A stretch of DNA of 5,330 nt, from NCBI GenBank assembly GCA_016866415.1, contig VGML01000155.1, positions 1-5,330 of the forward strand, given 5' to 3'. How positions within the stretch are numbered: the first letter of the stretch is position 1; each line of letters opens with the position of its first letter. A program made the translations under genes and the position numbers. Below, piece after piece: positions 1 to 5,330 of this stretch. The stretch is from Bacteroidota bacterium. Its GTDB lineage: Bacteria; Bacteroidota; Bacteroidia; Flavobacteriales_D; Crocinitomicaceae. The notes under the pieces were generated by a model, which had not been told where the DNA came from, did not search any database, and saw nothing but the letters and a program-made list of their open reading frames with translations.

Positions 1-640
1 GATCTCCACATAAATCTGTTCCTTCGTAGACTTTATCAACTTGTCGTTCTGGTAGACCATGATATGAGAATAAAATATGATCATATTCATCCAGATTGAA
101 TTGCTTTGCTCTGTCTAAAACAGAATTGATGTAACCCTCATTGTCCCAAAACTGACCTATTATTTTAACCTCCGGAATTACCCACCATTTACGTATGATA
201 TTCATCGCTTTTTCAATTGCTGAACCGCTCGAAGCACTTGCATATTGGGGAAACAAAGGTAAAATGATAATTTGATCGTAGTTTGCCAAACGCATGCGCT
301 CAAGCACCGAATCCATTGAAGGATTTTGATAGCGCATTGCTAATTCAATTGTAACGTTATCCGATTTAAATTCCTCTTTTAAGTTGTTTTGAAGATTCAC
401 AGAATGGGTTAGAAGTGGCGATACACCATTACCATGTTCCCATAGTTCTTTGTAAATTTTTGCTGATTTCGGTGCTCGAAAAGGGACAATTATGCCGTTA
501 ACTAATAGCACGCGCGCCAACCAAGGCAAATCGATTACACGCGGATCATTCAGAAATTCTGATAAATAGGTTCTAACATCACTTGTTTTTGGACTATTTG
601 GCGTTCCAAGTTGAATGAGCAATACTCCTGTTTTTTTCAT
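1..640 (-). CDS. hemH: Ferrochelatase, N-terminal 213 residues (runs off left edge)
   Basis: Ferrochelatase inserts Fe2+ into protoporphyrin IX to make protoheme, the last step of the classical heme pathway, at or near the cytoplasmic membrane. The reading frame from the ATG at 640-638 opens with MKKTGVLLIQLGTP, the family's N-terminal signature. It continues with VRTYLSEFLNDPRVIDLPW (residues 22-40), SPLL (74-77), LPLFPQYASSASGSA (127-141) and SYHGLPER (192-199). By family knowledge His194 in that last motif is the catalytic/metal-binding histidine. YEGTDLC (205-211) follows, which is also typical. Family members usually have about 320-345 residues, so roughly the last third lies outside the window, and any C-terminal iron-sulfur cysteines cannot be judged. 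The gene is divergent from the 411-aa protein at 863. A Bacteroidetes-type -7 element lies upstream at 689-696. No frameshift or missing key residue is seen. Identification is very secure; the physiological substrate (protoporphyrin rather than coproporphyrin) is inferred from the phylum. Confidence 0.96.
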   Translation of the reverse strand, partial: MKKTGVLLIQLGTPNSPKTSDVRTYLSEFLNDPRVIDLPWLARVLLVNGIIVPFRAPKSAKIYKELWEHGNGVSPLLTHSVNLQNNLKEEFKSDNVTIELAMRYQNPSMDSVLERMRLANYDQIIILPLFPQYASASSGSAIEKAMNIIRKWWVIPEVKIIGQFWDNEGYINSVLDRAKQFNLDEYDHILFSYHGLPERQVDKVYEGTDLCGD

Positions 641-688
641 TGTCGTTTTGTGTAAATATGAATGGAACAAATGGTTATTTTTAAAGTT

Positions 689-696
689 CAAAAGTA
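689..696 (-). promoter_or_regulatory. Candidate -7 promoter element for hemH
   Basis: Read on the minus strand the bases are TACTTTTG, an exact match to the Bacteroidetes housekeeping-sigma -7 consensus TAnnTTTG. Transcription would start a few bases downstream, near 682, leaving a leader of about 40 nt before the hemH ATG. I see no TTG -33 element at the expected 17-23 nt spacing, so the call rests on the -7 match and its position alone. In AT-rich DNA such a match can occur by chance. Confidence 0.35.
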
Positions 697-727
697 TTGT
701 TAATGAATTAAATTCAGTCGCTTTTTT

Positions 728-740
728 TAATTTTTCTAAT
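728..740 (+). repeat. 13-bp direct repeat, copy 1 (TAATTTTTCTAAT)
   Basis: This copy of TAATTTTTCTAAT is identical to one at 848-860, 120 bp further on. The flanks differ: CCATAGG follows this copy and GGATGA follows the other. Both are in the same intergenic region. The sequence is low-complexity and AT-rich, so it could be chance, a duplicated leader segment or a regulator half-site; nothing else in the window supports a particular role. Confidence 0.5.
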
Positions 741-766
741 CCATAGGTCAACTTTCACTTTTCAAT

Positions 767-774
767 TATGTTTG
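767..774 (+). promoter_or_regulatory. Candidate -7 promoter element for the 411-aa protein gene
   Basis: TATGTTTG matches the Bacteroidetes -7 consensus TAnnTTTG exactly and lies about 90 bp upstream of the ATG at 863. Predicted transcription would begin near 780, giving a leader of about 80 nt. No TTG -33 element is present at the usual spacing upstream, so confidence is low. Confidence 0.28.
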
Positions 775-847
775 CTAATTACCTTCTTGTTCCATGGTTT
801 TACCAACTTATGCCAATAATTCACTTGGTTTCACTAAATTTACTCCC

Positions 848-860
848 TAATTTTTCTAAT
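848..860 (+). repeat. 13-bp direct repeat, copy 2 (TAATTTTTCTAAT)
   Basis: This second exact copy of the motif at 728-740 ends two bases before the ATG at 863. It therefore forms the translation-initiation region of the 411-aa protein gene, which otherwise has no Shine-Dalgarno sequence. A role in translation is possible but is not shown by the sequence. Confidence 0.5.
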
Positions 861-862
861 GG

Positions 863-2098
863 ATGAAAAAAATTCTTAAATATGGTTATTTCTCAGTTGT
901 TCATATATTGGCAGCTGTTGCAGTATTTCTAATTTTTACAGCTTTGGCGGTAAAGTTCAAATGGACCAATAATAGTGGGGCAATTGATGAAAACAACCGT
1001 TATTTCTCCCAAATGGCAGACAAATATGATGATGAGTTGAAAATGGATCCTGCGAACATCGAAAAAAAGGAGTTTGAGTTCTTTCAAAAGCTGGCCATTG
1101 TTGCAAAGTATAAACCAACAGATGCCAAAAGCATTTCTCAGGCATATTACATTTCTAAAAATCCGATTGTAGGTCTTCGAATGATTGATGCATTTTCAAT
1201 TATGATGAAAAAAAATCAAGATTTTCAAGATGAAATTGCAAGTGTCAAAAAGGGAAAAGATCCTTTATCCATTTATGAATGGTCTAACTATCAGGTTTGG
1301 AAGGATTTCTGCAAAATTGTCAGAAATGATAGATTTGCCATTGATTCCGTTTCCAGGTTAACAGGAGTTGAATCGCGCTTAATCGTAATGTGCATGGTTG
1401 GAGAGCAAGTTCGTATGTTTAATTCTGGACGTGAGAAATTCAAAAAATATGTCCTTCCTTTCAATCGAATCATGCTTCCTACTAATCGTGGTTATGGAGT
1501 GACTGGAATTTTAGAGCACACTGCGTTACGTATCGAAAATACGATTTTTAATAAGAAAAGTGAGTTTTACGCAGGAGACTACTTTCAAAATTGCATAAAT
1601 GTAAATGACTCATTTCCTGAATTGGTGAATGATACAATCAAAGCGCATAAACTGAAAACAATTCAGCGTTTGATTCAGCGTGGAGATCACTATTATTCAT
1701 ACTTATATACGGCATTTTTACTCAGACAATATCAAGCGCATTGGGAACGAAATGGATTTACACTTGAGAATCGACCTGAGATTTTGGGATCACTCTTTAA
1801 TTTAGGTTATCAGAAAAGTAAACCGAAGAAAAATCCTGTGGCAGGTGGTTCTACATTTGACGTAGGAGGAAAAGATTATACATTCGGTGGCTTGTGTTTT
1901 GAATTCTATTACAGTGGTCAATTACAAGATTTATTTCCAATTACAGGTCGCGCGTTCATTCCGGTTAAAGAACTCGAAAAAAAGAATCAGGAATGGATTG
2001 CATCGATAAAGAAAAAAGTTGAGGAGGAGGCCAAAAAGAAAGAAGAAGAGGAAGAATTGAAATTGAAGGCAAATTCAGAGCAAGAATCCGGAAAATAA
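863..2098 (+). CDS. Membrane-anchored protein with putative lysozyme-like/lytic transglycosylase fold (411 aa)
   Basis: I cannot assign a named family with confidence. The protein starts with a basic end (MKKILKYGYF) and one membrane segment at about 12-30, so most of it should face the periplasm. Residues 35-150 are probably helical and carry no motif I know. The middle resembles the motif order of SLT-type lytic transglycosylases. First comes a 'TGVESRLIVMCMVGEQ' stretch (167-182), with Glu181 as the candidate catalytic acid. Next is GYGVTGILEHTAL (210-222), resembling the G-x-x-x-I-x-x-x-T-A motif. Last is LFNLG (311-315), in the place of the family's AYN/LYNLG motif. NPVAGGS and YTFGGLCFEFYYSG follow at 324-352. 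The tail (369-404) is Lys/Glu-rich and probably a charged helix or coiled coil. If the fold holds, the protein would cleave or bind peptidoglycan. Its convergent neighbour is a NamZ-like glycosidase, which fits. The frame is intact. Alternatives are a DUF1402-like protein or a non-catalytic envelope protein. Confidence 0.85.
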   Translation: MKKILKYGYFSVVHILAAVAVFLIFTALAVKFKWTNNSGAIDENNRYFSQMADKYDDELKMDPANIEKKEFEFFQKLAIVAKYKPTDAKSISQAYYISKNPIVGLRMIDAFSIMMKKNQDFQDEIASVKKGKDPLSIYEWSNYQVWKDFCKIVRNDRFAIDSVSRLTGVESRLIVMCMVGEQVRMFNSGREKFKKYVLPFNRIMLPTNRGYGVTGILEHTALRIENTIFNKKSEFYAGDYFQNCINVNDSFPELVNDTIKAHKLKTIQRLIQRGDHYYSYLYTAFLLRQYQAHWERNGFTLENRPEILGSLFNLGYQKSKPKKNPVAGGSTFDVGGKDYTFGGLCFEFYYSGQLQDLFPITGRAFIPVKELEKKNQEWIASIKKKVEEEAKKKEEEEELKLKANSEQESGK

Positions 2099-2104
2099 AT
2101 TATA

Positions 2105-3400
2105 CTAATCGTAGAGCAAATATTTCTTTCGAGTAGCAAGGAAATTTTCAATTCCTGGTTTCCAACTTTCACGTATTTCTTTCGCCGACCAACCTTTGTA
2201 CAATTGTTCCTTTAGTGTTTTTGTTCCAGCCAAACGATTGAAGAAAGAATTCTGGTCAATCAGTACAGCAGAATCCCCTAATAAATCTCTTGCTTGAATT
2301 AAATAATTCAAATTCAATTCATAAGTGCGCTTGCTTGTAAATTTTGATAAATCAAATCCGTAGCAAATTTTATTTTCGTGTGGTGGCGTTTTTGCTCCTG
2401 GCTGCGGCTTTGGGCAAAATTCTATTTCACATTTTGGAAATCTTGGGTGACCAAAAATTTCGAATGGTTTTTCCGTTCCTCTTCCAACACTAACTGTCGT
2501 AGCTTCAAACAAGCACAAACTTGGATATAAGCTAATTGCAGCCTCTGATTTTAAATTTGGAGATGGTGCTACGGGTAAATTGTACTTTGTTTTGTGTGTG
2601 TAGTTTTTACATGGAATAATCCATAAATCGCACTTGACTCCTTTGTCCAACCAACCTTCACCATTGATCATCATGGCATATTCACCGATCGTCATACCAT
2701 AAACGATTGGAACTTGATGCATTCCGACAAAAGATTTGTATTCAGTCTCCAAAATTGGCCCATCAACATAATGTCCGTTTGGATTAGGACGGTCAAGAAC
2801 CACAACTTGCTTTTTCTGCTCGGCACATGCTTCCATCACATAATGCAAAGTGGAAATAAACGTATAAAAACGAACGCCAACATCTTGAATGTCATAGATT
2901 ACCACATCAACATCTTCTAATTGAACAGGACTTGGTTTTTTGTGATTCCCATATAAAGAAACGAGTGGAATCCCCGTTTTTTCATCAACTGAATGATCGA
3001 CTTTCTCACCTGCATCAACATCTCCTCTAAATCCGTGTTCTGGGGAAAATACTTTAACAACGTTTAATTTCAATGACAACAAAGTGTCAACCAAATGAAT
3101 TCCTTTTACAACTGAAGTTTGATTCCCGACAACTGCAATTCGCTTTCCTTTCAAGGAATCAACGAACAAATGCAATCGGTCGATTCCAAGAACTGGATTT
3201 TTAATTGTAGGAGTTGGAGAAGGTGCCTTCGGTATGCGCAGTGTATCTTCTTCAATGACAATTGTGCCTGCAATTCGGTTTTCTCCATTTGCGTTTTGTG
3301 AACAAGATACAAGTAAAAACACGAAAATTGTTTCCATACAAAGAAGCTTTCCGTATTTTTGGAACCAAATAAAAAGAAAATTGTCATTTGAGTTTTTCAT
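2105..3400 (-). CDS. namZ: DUF1343 lipoprotein, NamZ-like exo-beta-N-acetylmuramidase (GH171)
   Basis: DUF1343 proteins include Bacillus subtilis NamZ, which removes terminal MurNAc from peptidoglycan fragments. From the ATG at 3400 the product has 431 residues. A signal segment ends in a lipobox (LVSC, Cys33), then a Pro-rich linker (about 57-70) leads into the catalytic region. Family motifs in order: VVGNQTSV (90-97), FSPEHGFRGDVDAGEKV (118-134, holding the conserved acidic active-site motif), YDIQDVGVRFYTF (169-181), VLDRPNPNG (201-209), YGMTIGEYAMMINGE (234-248), APSPNL (278-283) and FEATTVSVGRGTEKPFE (298-314). The protein should be a membrane-anchored periplasmic enzyme in muropeptide turnover. 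The start is uncertain. The ATG at 3337 would put the Cys at residue 12 with no positive charge ahead, too short for a signal peptide. Further upstream starts would extend deep into the permease gene. The ATG at 3400 overlaps the divergent permease start by 20 bp. Its hydrophobic stretch contains a Glu (23), which is unusual. Confidence 0.9.
   Translation of the reverse strand: MKNSNDNFLFIWFQKYGKLLCMETIFVFLLVSCSQNANGENRIAGTIVIEEDTLRIPKAPSPTPTIKNPVLGIDRLHLFVDSLKGKRIAVVGNQTSVVKGIHLVDTLLSLKLNVVKVFSPEHGFRGDVDAGEKVDHSVDEKTGIPLVSLYGNHKKPSPVQLEDVDVVIYDIQDVGVRFYTFISTLHYVMEACAEQKKQVVVLDRPNPNGHYVDGPILETEYKSFVGMHQVPIVYGMTIGEYAMMINGEGWLDKGVKCDLWIIPCKNYTHKTKYNLPVAPSPNLKSEAAISLYPSLCLFEATTVSVGRGTEKPFEIFGHPRFPKCEIEFCPKPQPGAKTPPHENKICYGFDLSKFTSKRTYELNLNYLIQARDLLGDSAVLIDQNSFFNRLAGTKTLKEQLYKGWSAKEIRESWKPGIENFLATRKKYLLYD
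3328..3361 (+). promoter_or_regulatory. Candidate promoter for the permease, inside the 5' end of namZ
   Basis: TTG at 3328-3330, a 23-nt spacer and TATTTTTG at 3354-3361 match the Bacteroidetes pattern of a TTG -33 element and a TAnnTTTG -7 element; the spacer is at the long end of the accepted range. Predicted transcription would start near 3366-3369, about 12-15 nt before the TTG at 3381. This agrees with choosing that codon as the permease start. It lies within the antisense namZ signal-peptide codons. Confidence 0.45.
3371..3383 (+). promoter_or_regulatory. A-rich ribosome-binding region and TTG start codon of the permease
   Basis: The stretch aaaaagaaaa immediately before the TTG at 3381-3383 is the A-rich leader often seen before Bacteroidetes starts. 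Translation from this codon gives (M)SFEFFISKRLI, matching how LolC/E-type permeases begin (an aromatic-rich FxIAKR start directly ahead of the first membrane helix). There is no in-frame ATG close by. The nearest in-frame ATG upstream, at 3258 (an earlier one is at 3234), would add about 41 residues read antisense to namZ with no family resemblance. Confidence 0.6.
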
Positions 3401-5063
3401 ATCAAAACGCCTCATTCGAAATAATGCCCAAGGTATAAAAGTTTCCAAACCAATCATACGTATATCGGTCATAAGTATTTCACTTGCCATTGTTGTTAAC
3501 TTAGTTACCATAGCTATCGTTACAGGATTTCAAAATGAAGTGCGTGGAAAAATTGTTGGATTTAACGCGCCTTTATTCATTTCAAAAGCCGGAGCTACGA
3601 GTCTCTATGAATGTGATCCAATTCACAAAAATCAAACCGAGATTGAGCTTTTGAAAGAAACGGAAGGCATAGACTGGATTAACCCAGTTTGTTACAAGCC
3701 CGCTTTGTTACAGTCAAGTAAATACCAAGATACGATTCAACTCTCATCGGGCAAGGATTCAATGGTGCAAAAACAAGATATTGCCGGAGTCGTAATGAAA
3801 GGGGTTGACAAGAATTACGATTGGAGCTTCATTAAAAAACATTTGGTACAAGGACGAATTCCAAAATACGATGATTTGACTATAAGTCAGGAAATTGTAA
3901 TTTCTTCAAAAACAGCTTCTAACTTAAATTTTCATCTTAATGATGACGTATTAACATTCTACGTTAAGGATCAGCCAGTTTCAAAACGATATAAAGTCGT
4001 GGGAATTTTTAACACAGGTCTTGAAGAATTCGATAAAAAAATTGTTTTTTCTGATATTCGGGAAGTTCAGCGTGTAAGTGATTTTGGTATTTCTACGGAA
4101 ATTAGCATTGAAGATACGATTTCAAAATCAGGATCTATTCTATTACGAGCAAATATTTCCGGAAATACGAGTGATCTCCTTTTTGATTGGGGAAAGGGGC
4201 CAGACGTTTATGGCGGGATTTTATTAAATCAGCTTCAGGATACAACGATACGTTTGATTGTTCATCAAATGGATTATGCTCGAAATTTGTCAAATCCATT
4301 GGACACAAGTTATATCTCGTTCGATTGTGGAAATCAATTGATTTCTGCTCAAAGTTTGAAACGAGACACTGATAATCTCATTTATCGTGAGGAGGATACC
4401 CCAAATTCATTTTTTCTTTTTTCAAAGAATCAAAAAATTAAAGTTTCTACAGTTTCGGGAAAAGGAACCTATTCAGATTTTGTTACGGGTTATGAAGTAC
4501 AAATCAAAAAATGGGAGGATTTAACTTCCGTGCAGGAAAATTTACAGTCCTCAATTGAAATGAAACCAACGAAGTATGGTGAGCTACTTCAGATTCAAAG
4601 TATCACGGATACGCAAGGCGATTTGTTCGCTTGGTTGAATTTTTTGGATTACAATGTTTTGATCATAGTGATATTAATGCTGCTAATTGGCATTATCAAT
4701 GTGGGTTCCGCAATGCTCGTATTAATCGTTGTTCGAACGAATTTTATTGGAATTTTGAAGGCTTTAGGTTCAACCAACTGGAGTATTCGAAAAATTTTTT
4801 TAATGCAAGCAGCCTATTTAATCGTAAAAGGAATGTTAATTGGAAATGTAATCGGTATTTCACTTTGTTTGATTCAAACGCAATTTGGAATTTTCACCTT
4901 GGATCCAAGCATTTATTACTTAGATAAAGTTCCAGTTGAATTGACTTTTTTGAATTGGTTGATGATTAATTTCATTACGTTTTCAGTTTGCATTCTTGCC
5001 TTGATAATTCCAAGTTATGTAGTGACGAGAATCAGTCCTACTAAAGCAATTCGATTTAATTAA
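3381..5063 (+). CDS. LolC/LolE-like ABC transporter permease (FtsX superfamily) with enlarged periplasmic domain
   Basis: Permeases of this family pair with a LolD-type ATPase and, in Proteobacteria, release lipoproteins from the inner membrane toward the outer membrane. From the TTG at 3381 the product has 560 residues. An FEFFISKRL start (residues 3-11) precedes the first membrane helix (about 24-46). A large periplasmic MacB-like region spans about 50-420. The C-terminal FtsX domain has three helices at about 423-451, 472-496 and 524-548. Between the first two lies the conserved cytoplasmic loop RTNFIGILKALGSTNWSIRK (452-471). The end, SPTKAIRF (552-559), is typical. LolC/E proteins are usually near 400 residues. 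Here the excess is an insertion of about 130 residues at about 238-368. Whether it truly works on lipoproteins is inferred. No ATPase gene is in the window. The downstream Smr-domain gene starts 1 nt after the stop, so the two are probably one operon. The divergent namZ overlaps the start. Confidence 0.9.
   Translation: MSFEFFISKRLIRNNAQGIKVSKPIIRISVISISLAIVVNLVTIAIVTGFQNEVRGKIVGFNAPLFISKAGATSLYECDPIHKNQTEIELLKETEGIDWINPVCYKPALLQSSKYQDTIQLSSGKDSMVQKQDIAGVVMKGVDKNYDWSFIKKHLVQGRIPKYDDLTISQEIVISSKTASNLNFHLNDDVLTFYVKDQPVSKRYKVVGIFNTGLEEFDKKIVFSDIREVQRVSDFGISTEISIEDTISKSGSILLRANISGNTSDLLFDWGKGPDVYGGILLNQLQDTTIRLIVHQMDYARNLSNPLDTSYISFDCGNQLISAQSLKRDTDNLIYREEDTPNSFFLFSKNQKIKVSTVSGKGTYSDFVTGYEVQIKKWEDLTSVQENLQSSIEMKPTKYGELLQIQSITDTQGDLFAWLNFLDYNVLIIVILMLLIGIINVGSAMLVLIVVRTNFIGILKALGSTNWSIRKIFLMQAAYLIVKGMLIGNVIGISLCLIQTQFGIFTLDPSIYYLDKVPVELTFLNWLMINFITFSVCILALIIPSYVVTRISPTKAIRFN
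4092..4484 (+). other. Insertion of about 130 residues in the periplasmic region of the permease
   Basis: Before this segment the permease follows the usual LolC/E pattern (FNTGLEEFDKKIVFSDIREVQ). After it the pattern resumes at VTGYEVQIKKWEDL, the strand normally found directly after the IREVQ region. The intervening residues (about 238-368 of the 560-aa product) contain ILLRANISG, LLFDWGKGPDVYGGILL and a later FFLFSKNQKIKVSTVSG. These look beta-rich, like a small extracytoplasmic domain, but I recognise no named domain. Borders are approximate and come from recalled family patterns, not an alignment. Confidence 0.5.
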
Positions 5064-5064
5064 A

Positions 5065-5330
5065 ATGGAAACATTTGAAGTTGGTGAAAATGTAAGTATT
5101 CTCGATGAATCGGGCGTTTTTACAATTAAGGAAATTCAATTAAACAAAGTTCGAATTGAAGATGAATTCGGATTTGAACAATGGATCGATCTAAAACTTG
5201 TTGTGAAAAGAAGGACTATTTCCGTTGATCGTCTTCAAAAAAAGGATGAATCTGGGGTTCAATTATCTAGAAATAACCTGAAATCGAATTCCATACCCGA
5301 AATTGACTTACACATTGAGTGCTTGGTATA
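5065..5330 (+). CDS. DUF2027/Smr-domain protein, N-terminal 88 residues (runs off right edge)
   Basis: The ATG at 5065 lies 1 nt after the permease stop, within TAAAATG, so translational coupling is likely. The visible residues start METFEVGENVSIL and form a small beta-rich N-terminal domain (about 1-48, including GFEQWIDLKLVV). A polar linker (about 49-77) follows, then EIDLHIECLV (79-88). In Bacteroidetes, proteins with an N-terminal DUF2027-type domain and a C-terminal Smr (small MutS-related) domain begin the Smr part with this same EIDLHIEELV pattern; DLHIE corresponds to the Smr LDxH motif. Smr domains can nick DNA or cleave RNA, and some act in ribosome rescue. The role of the DUF2027 type is not known to me. 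The bulk of the Smr domain, including its HGxG motif, is outside the window. The Cys at 86, where Glu is usual, is a minor deviation. Confidence 0.8.
   Translation, partial: METFEVGENVSILDESGVFTIKEIQLNKVRIEDEFGFEQWIDLKLVVKRRTISVDRLQKKDESGVQLSRNNLKSNSIPEIDLHIECLV

Larger units (their letters stand above)
641..862. other. Divergent intergenic region between hemH and the 411-aa membrane protein gene
   Basis: This 222-bp AT-rich gap separates two divergent starts and should hold both promoters. It contains one TAnnTTTG match on each strand and an exact 13-bp direct repeat, listed separately. I found no open frame with recognisable protein features, no tRNA-like or riboswitch-like structure and no strong hairpin. 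The stretch before the ATG at 863 (tactccctaatttttctaat) has no Shine-Dalgarno sequence, which is common in Bacteroidetes. Confidence 0.7.

Noticed and set aside
1969..2074. Lys/Glu-rich, purine-rich 3' end of the 411-aa protein gene as a frameshift or repeat expansion
   Set aside because: The frame stays open to a clean stop and the charged tail is ordinary low complexity. There is no regular repeat unit.
2139..2156. Inverted repeat AGGAA...TTCCT as a possible terminator
   Set aside because: The stem is only 5 bp, lies inside the namZ C-terminal codons and has no T-run after it on either strand.
2714..2920. Small plus-strand open frame inside namZ, and similar short frames within the other genes
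   Set aside because: They lie opposite to or out of frame with strongly recognisable genes and have no motif, signal peptide or initiation signal of their own.
3234..3380. Longer permease starting at the ATG at 3234 (49 extra residues)
   Set aside because: The added residues are read antisense to well-conserved early namZ codons, are not hydrophobic or family-like, and precede the normal LolC/E N-terminus. The TTG at 3381 has an A-rich leader and a candidate promoter at suitable distance.
3401..3511. Longer namZ starting at 3511 (37 extra residues)
   Set aside because: This part is antisense to the first membrane helix of the permease. It has no signal-peptide character and would push the lipobox Cys to about residue 70.
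1..5330. Mobile elements, CRISPR arrays, tRNA or rRNA genes, toxin-antitoxin pairs
   Set aside because: No transposase motif, terminal inverted repeat, regular spaced repeat, tRNA-like arm or rRNA signature was seen on either strand.

Overview
The window looks like chromosomal DNA of a Bacteroidetes bacterium, probably Flavobacteriales (a Crocinitomicaceae/Fluviicola-like source is a guess). The evidence is AT-rich DNA, little Shine-Dalgarno signal with A-rich stretches before starts, several matches to the Bacteroidetes -7 promoter element TAnnTTTG, and family types typical of the phylum: a DUF1343/NamZ lipoprotein, a LolC/E-type permease of the FtsX superfamily, and a DUF2027-Smr protein. 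I see no mobile element, phage gene, CRISPR array, tRNA or rRNA.

Layout. (1) 1-640, minus: the first 213 codons of ferrochelatase (hemH), the last step of protoheme synthesis; the gene runs off the left edge. (2) 641-862: a divergent intergenic region with one candidate -7 element on each strand and a 13-bp direct repeat. (3) 863-2098, plus: a 411-aa membrane-anchored protein of no family I can name with certainty. Its motif order suggests a lysozyme-like/lytic transglycosylase fold. (4) 2105-3400, minus: a DUF1343 lipoprotein (NamZ-like exo-beta-N-acetylmuramidase, GH171), convergent with gene 3 across 6 bp. (5) 3381-5063, plus: a LolC/E-like ABC permease, best started at a TTG codon, head-to-head with and slightly overlapping namZ. 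(6) 5065 to the end, plus: the start of a DUF2027/Smr-domain protein, 1 nt after the permease stop and probably co-transcribed with it.

Functional theme. Two neighbouring genes probably act on peptidoglycan: the putative transglycosylase-like protein and the NamZ-like glycosidase. The permease belongs to the family that releases lipoproteins from the inner membrane, and NamZ is itself a predicted lipoprotein. Shared cell-envelope function is plausible, but adjacency is the only evidence. The gene content is mostly housekeeping. No clearly new multi-gene system is visible. The least explained parts are the 411-aa protein, an insertion of about 130 residues in the periplasmic part of the permease, and the tight overlapping divergent start of namZ and the permease.
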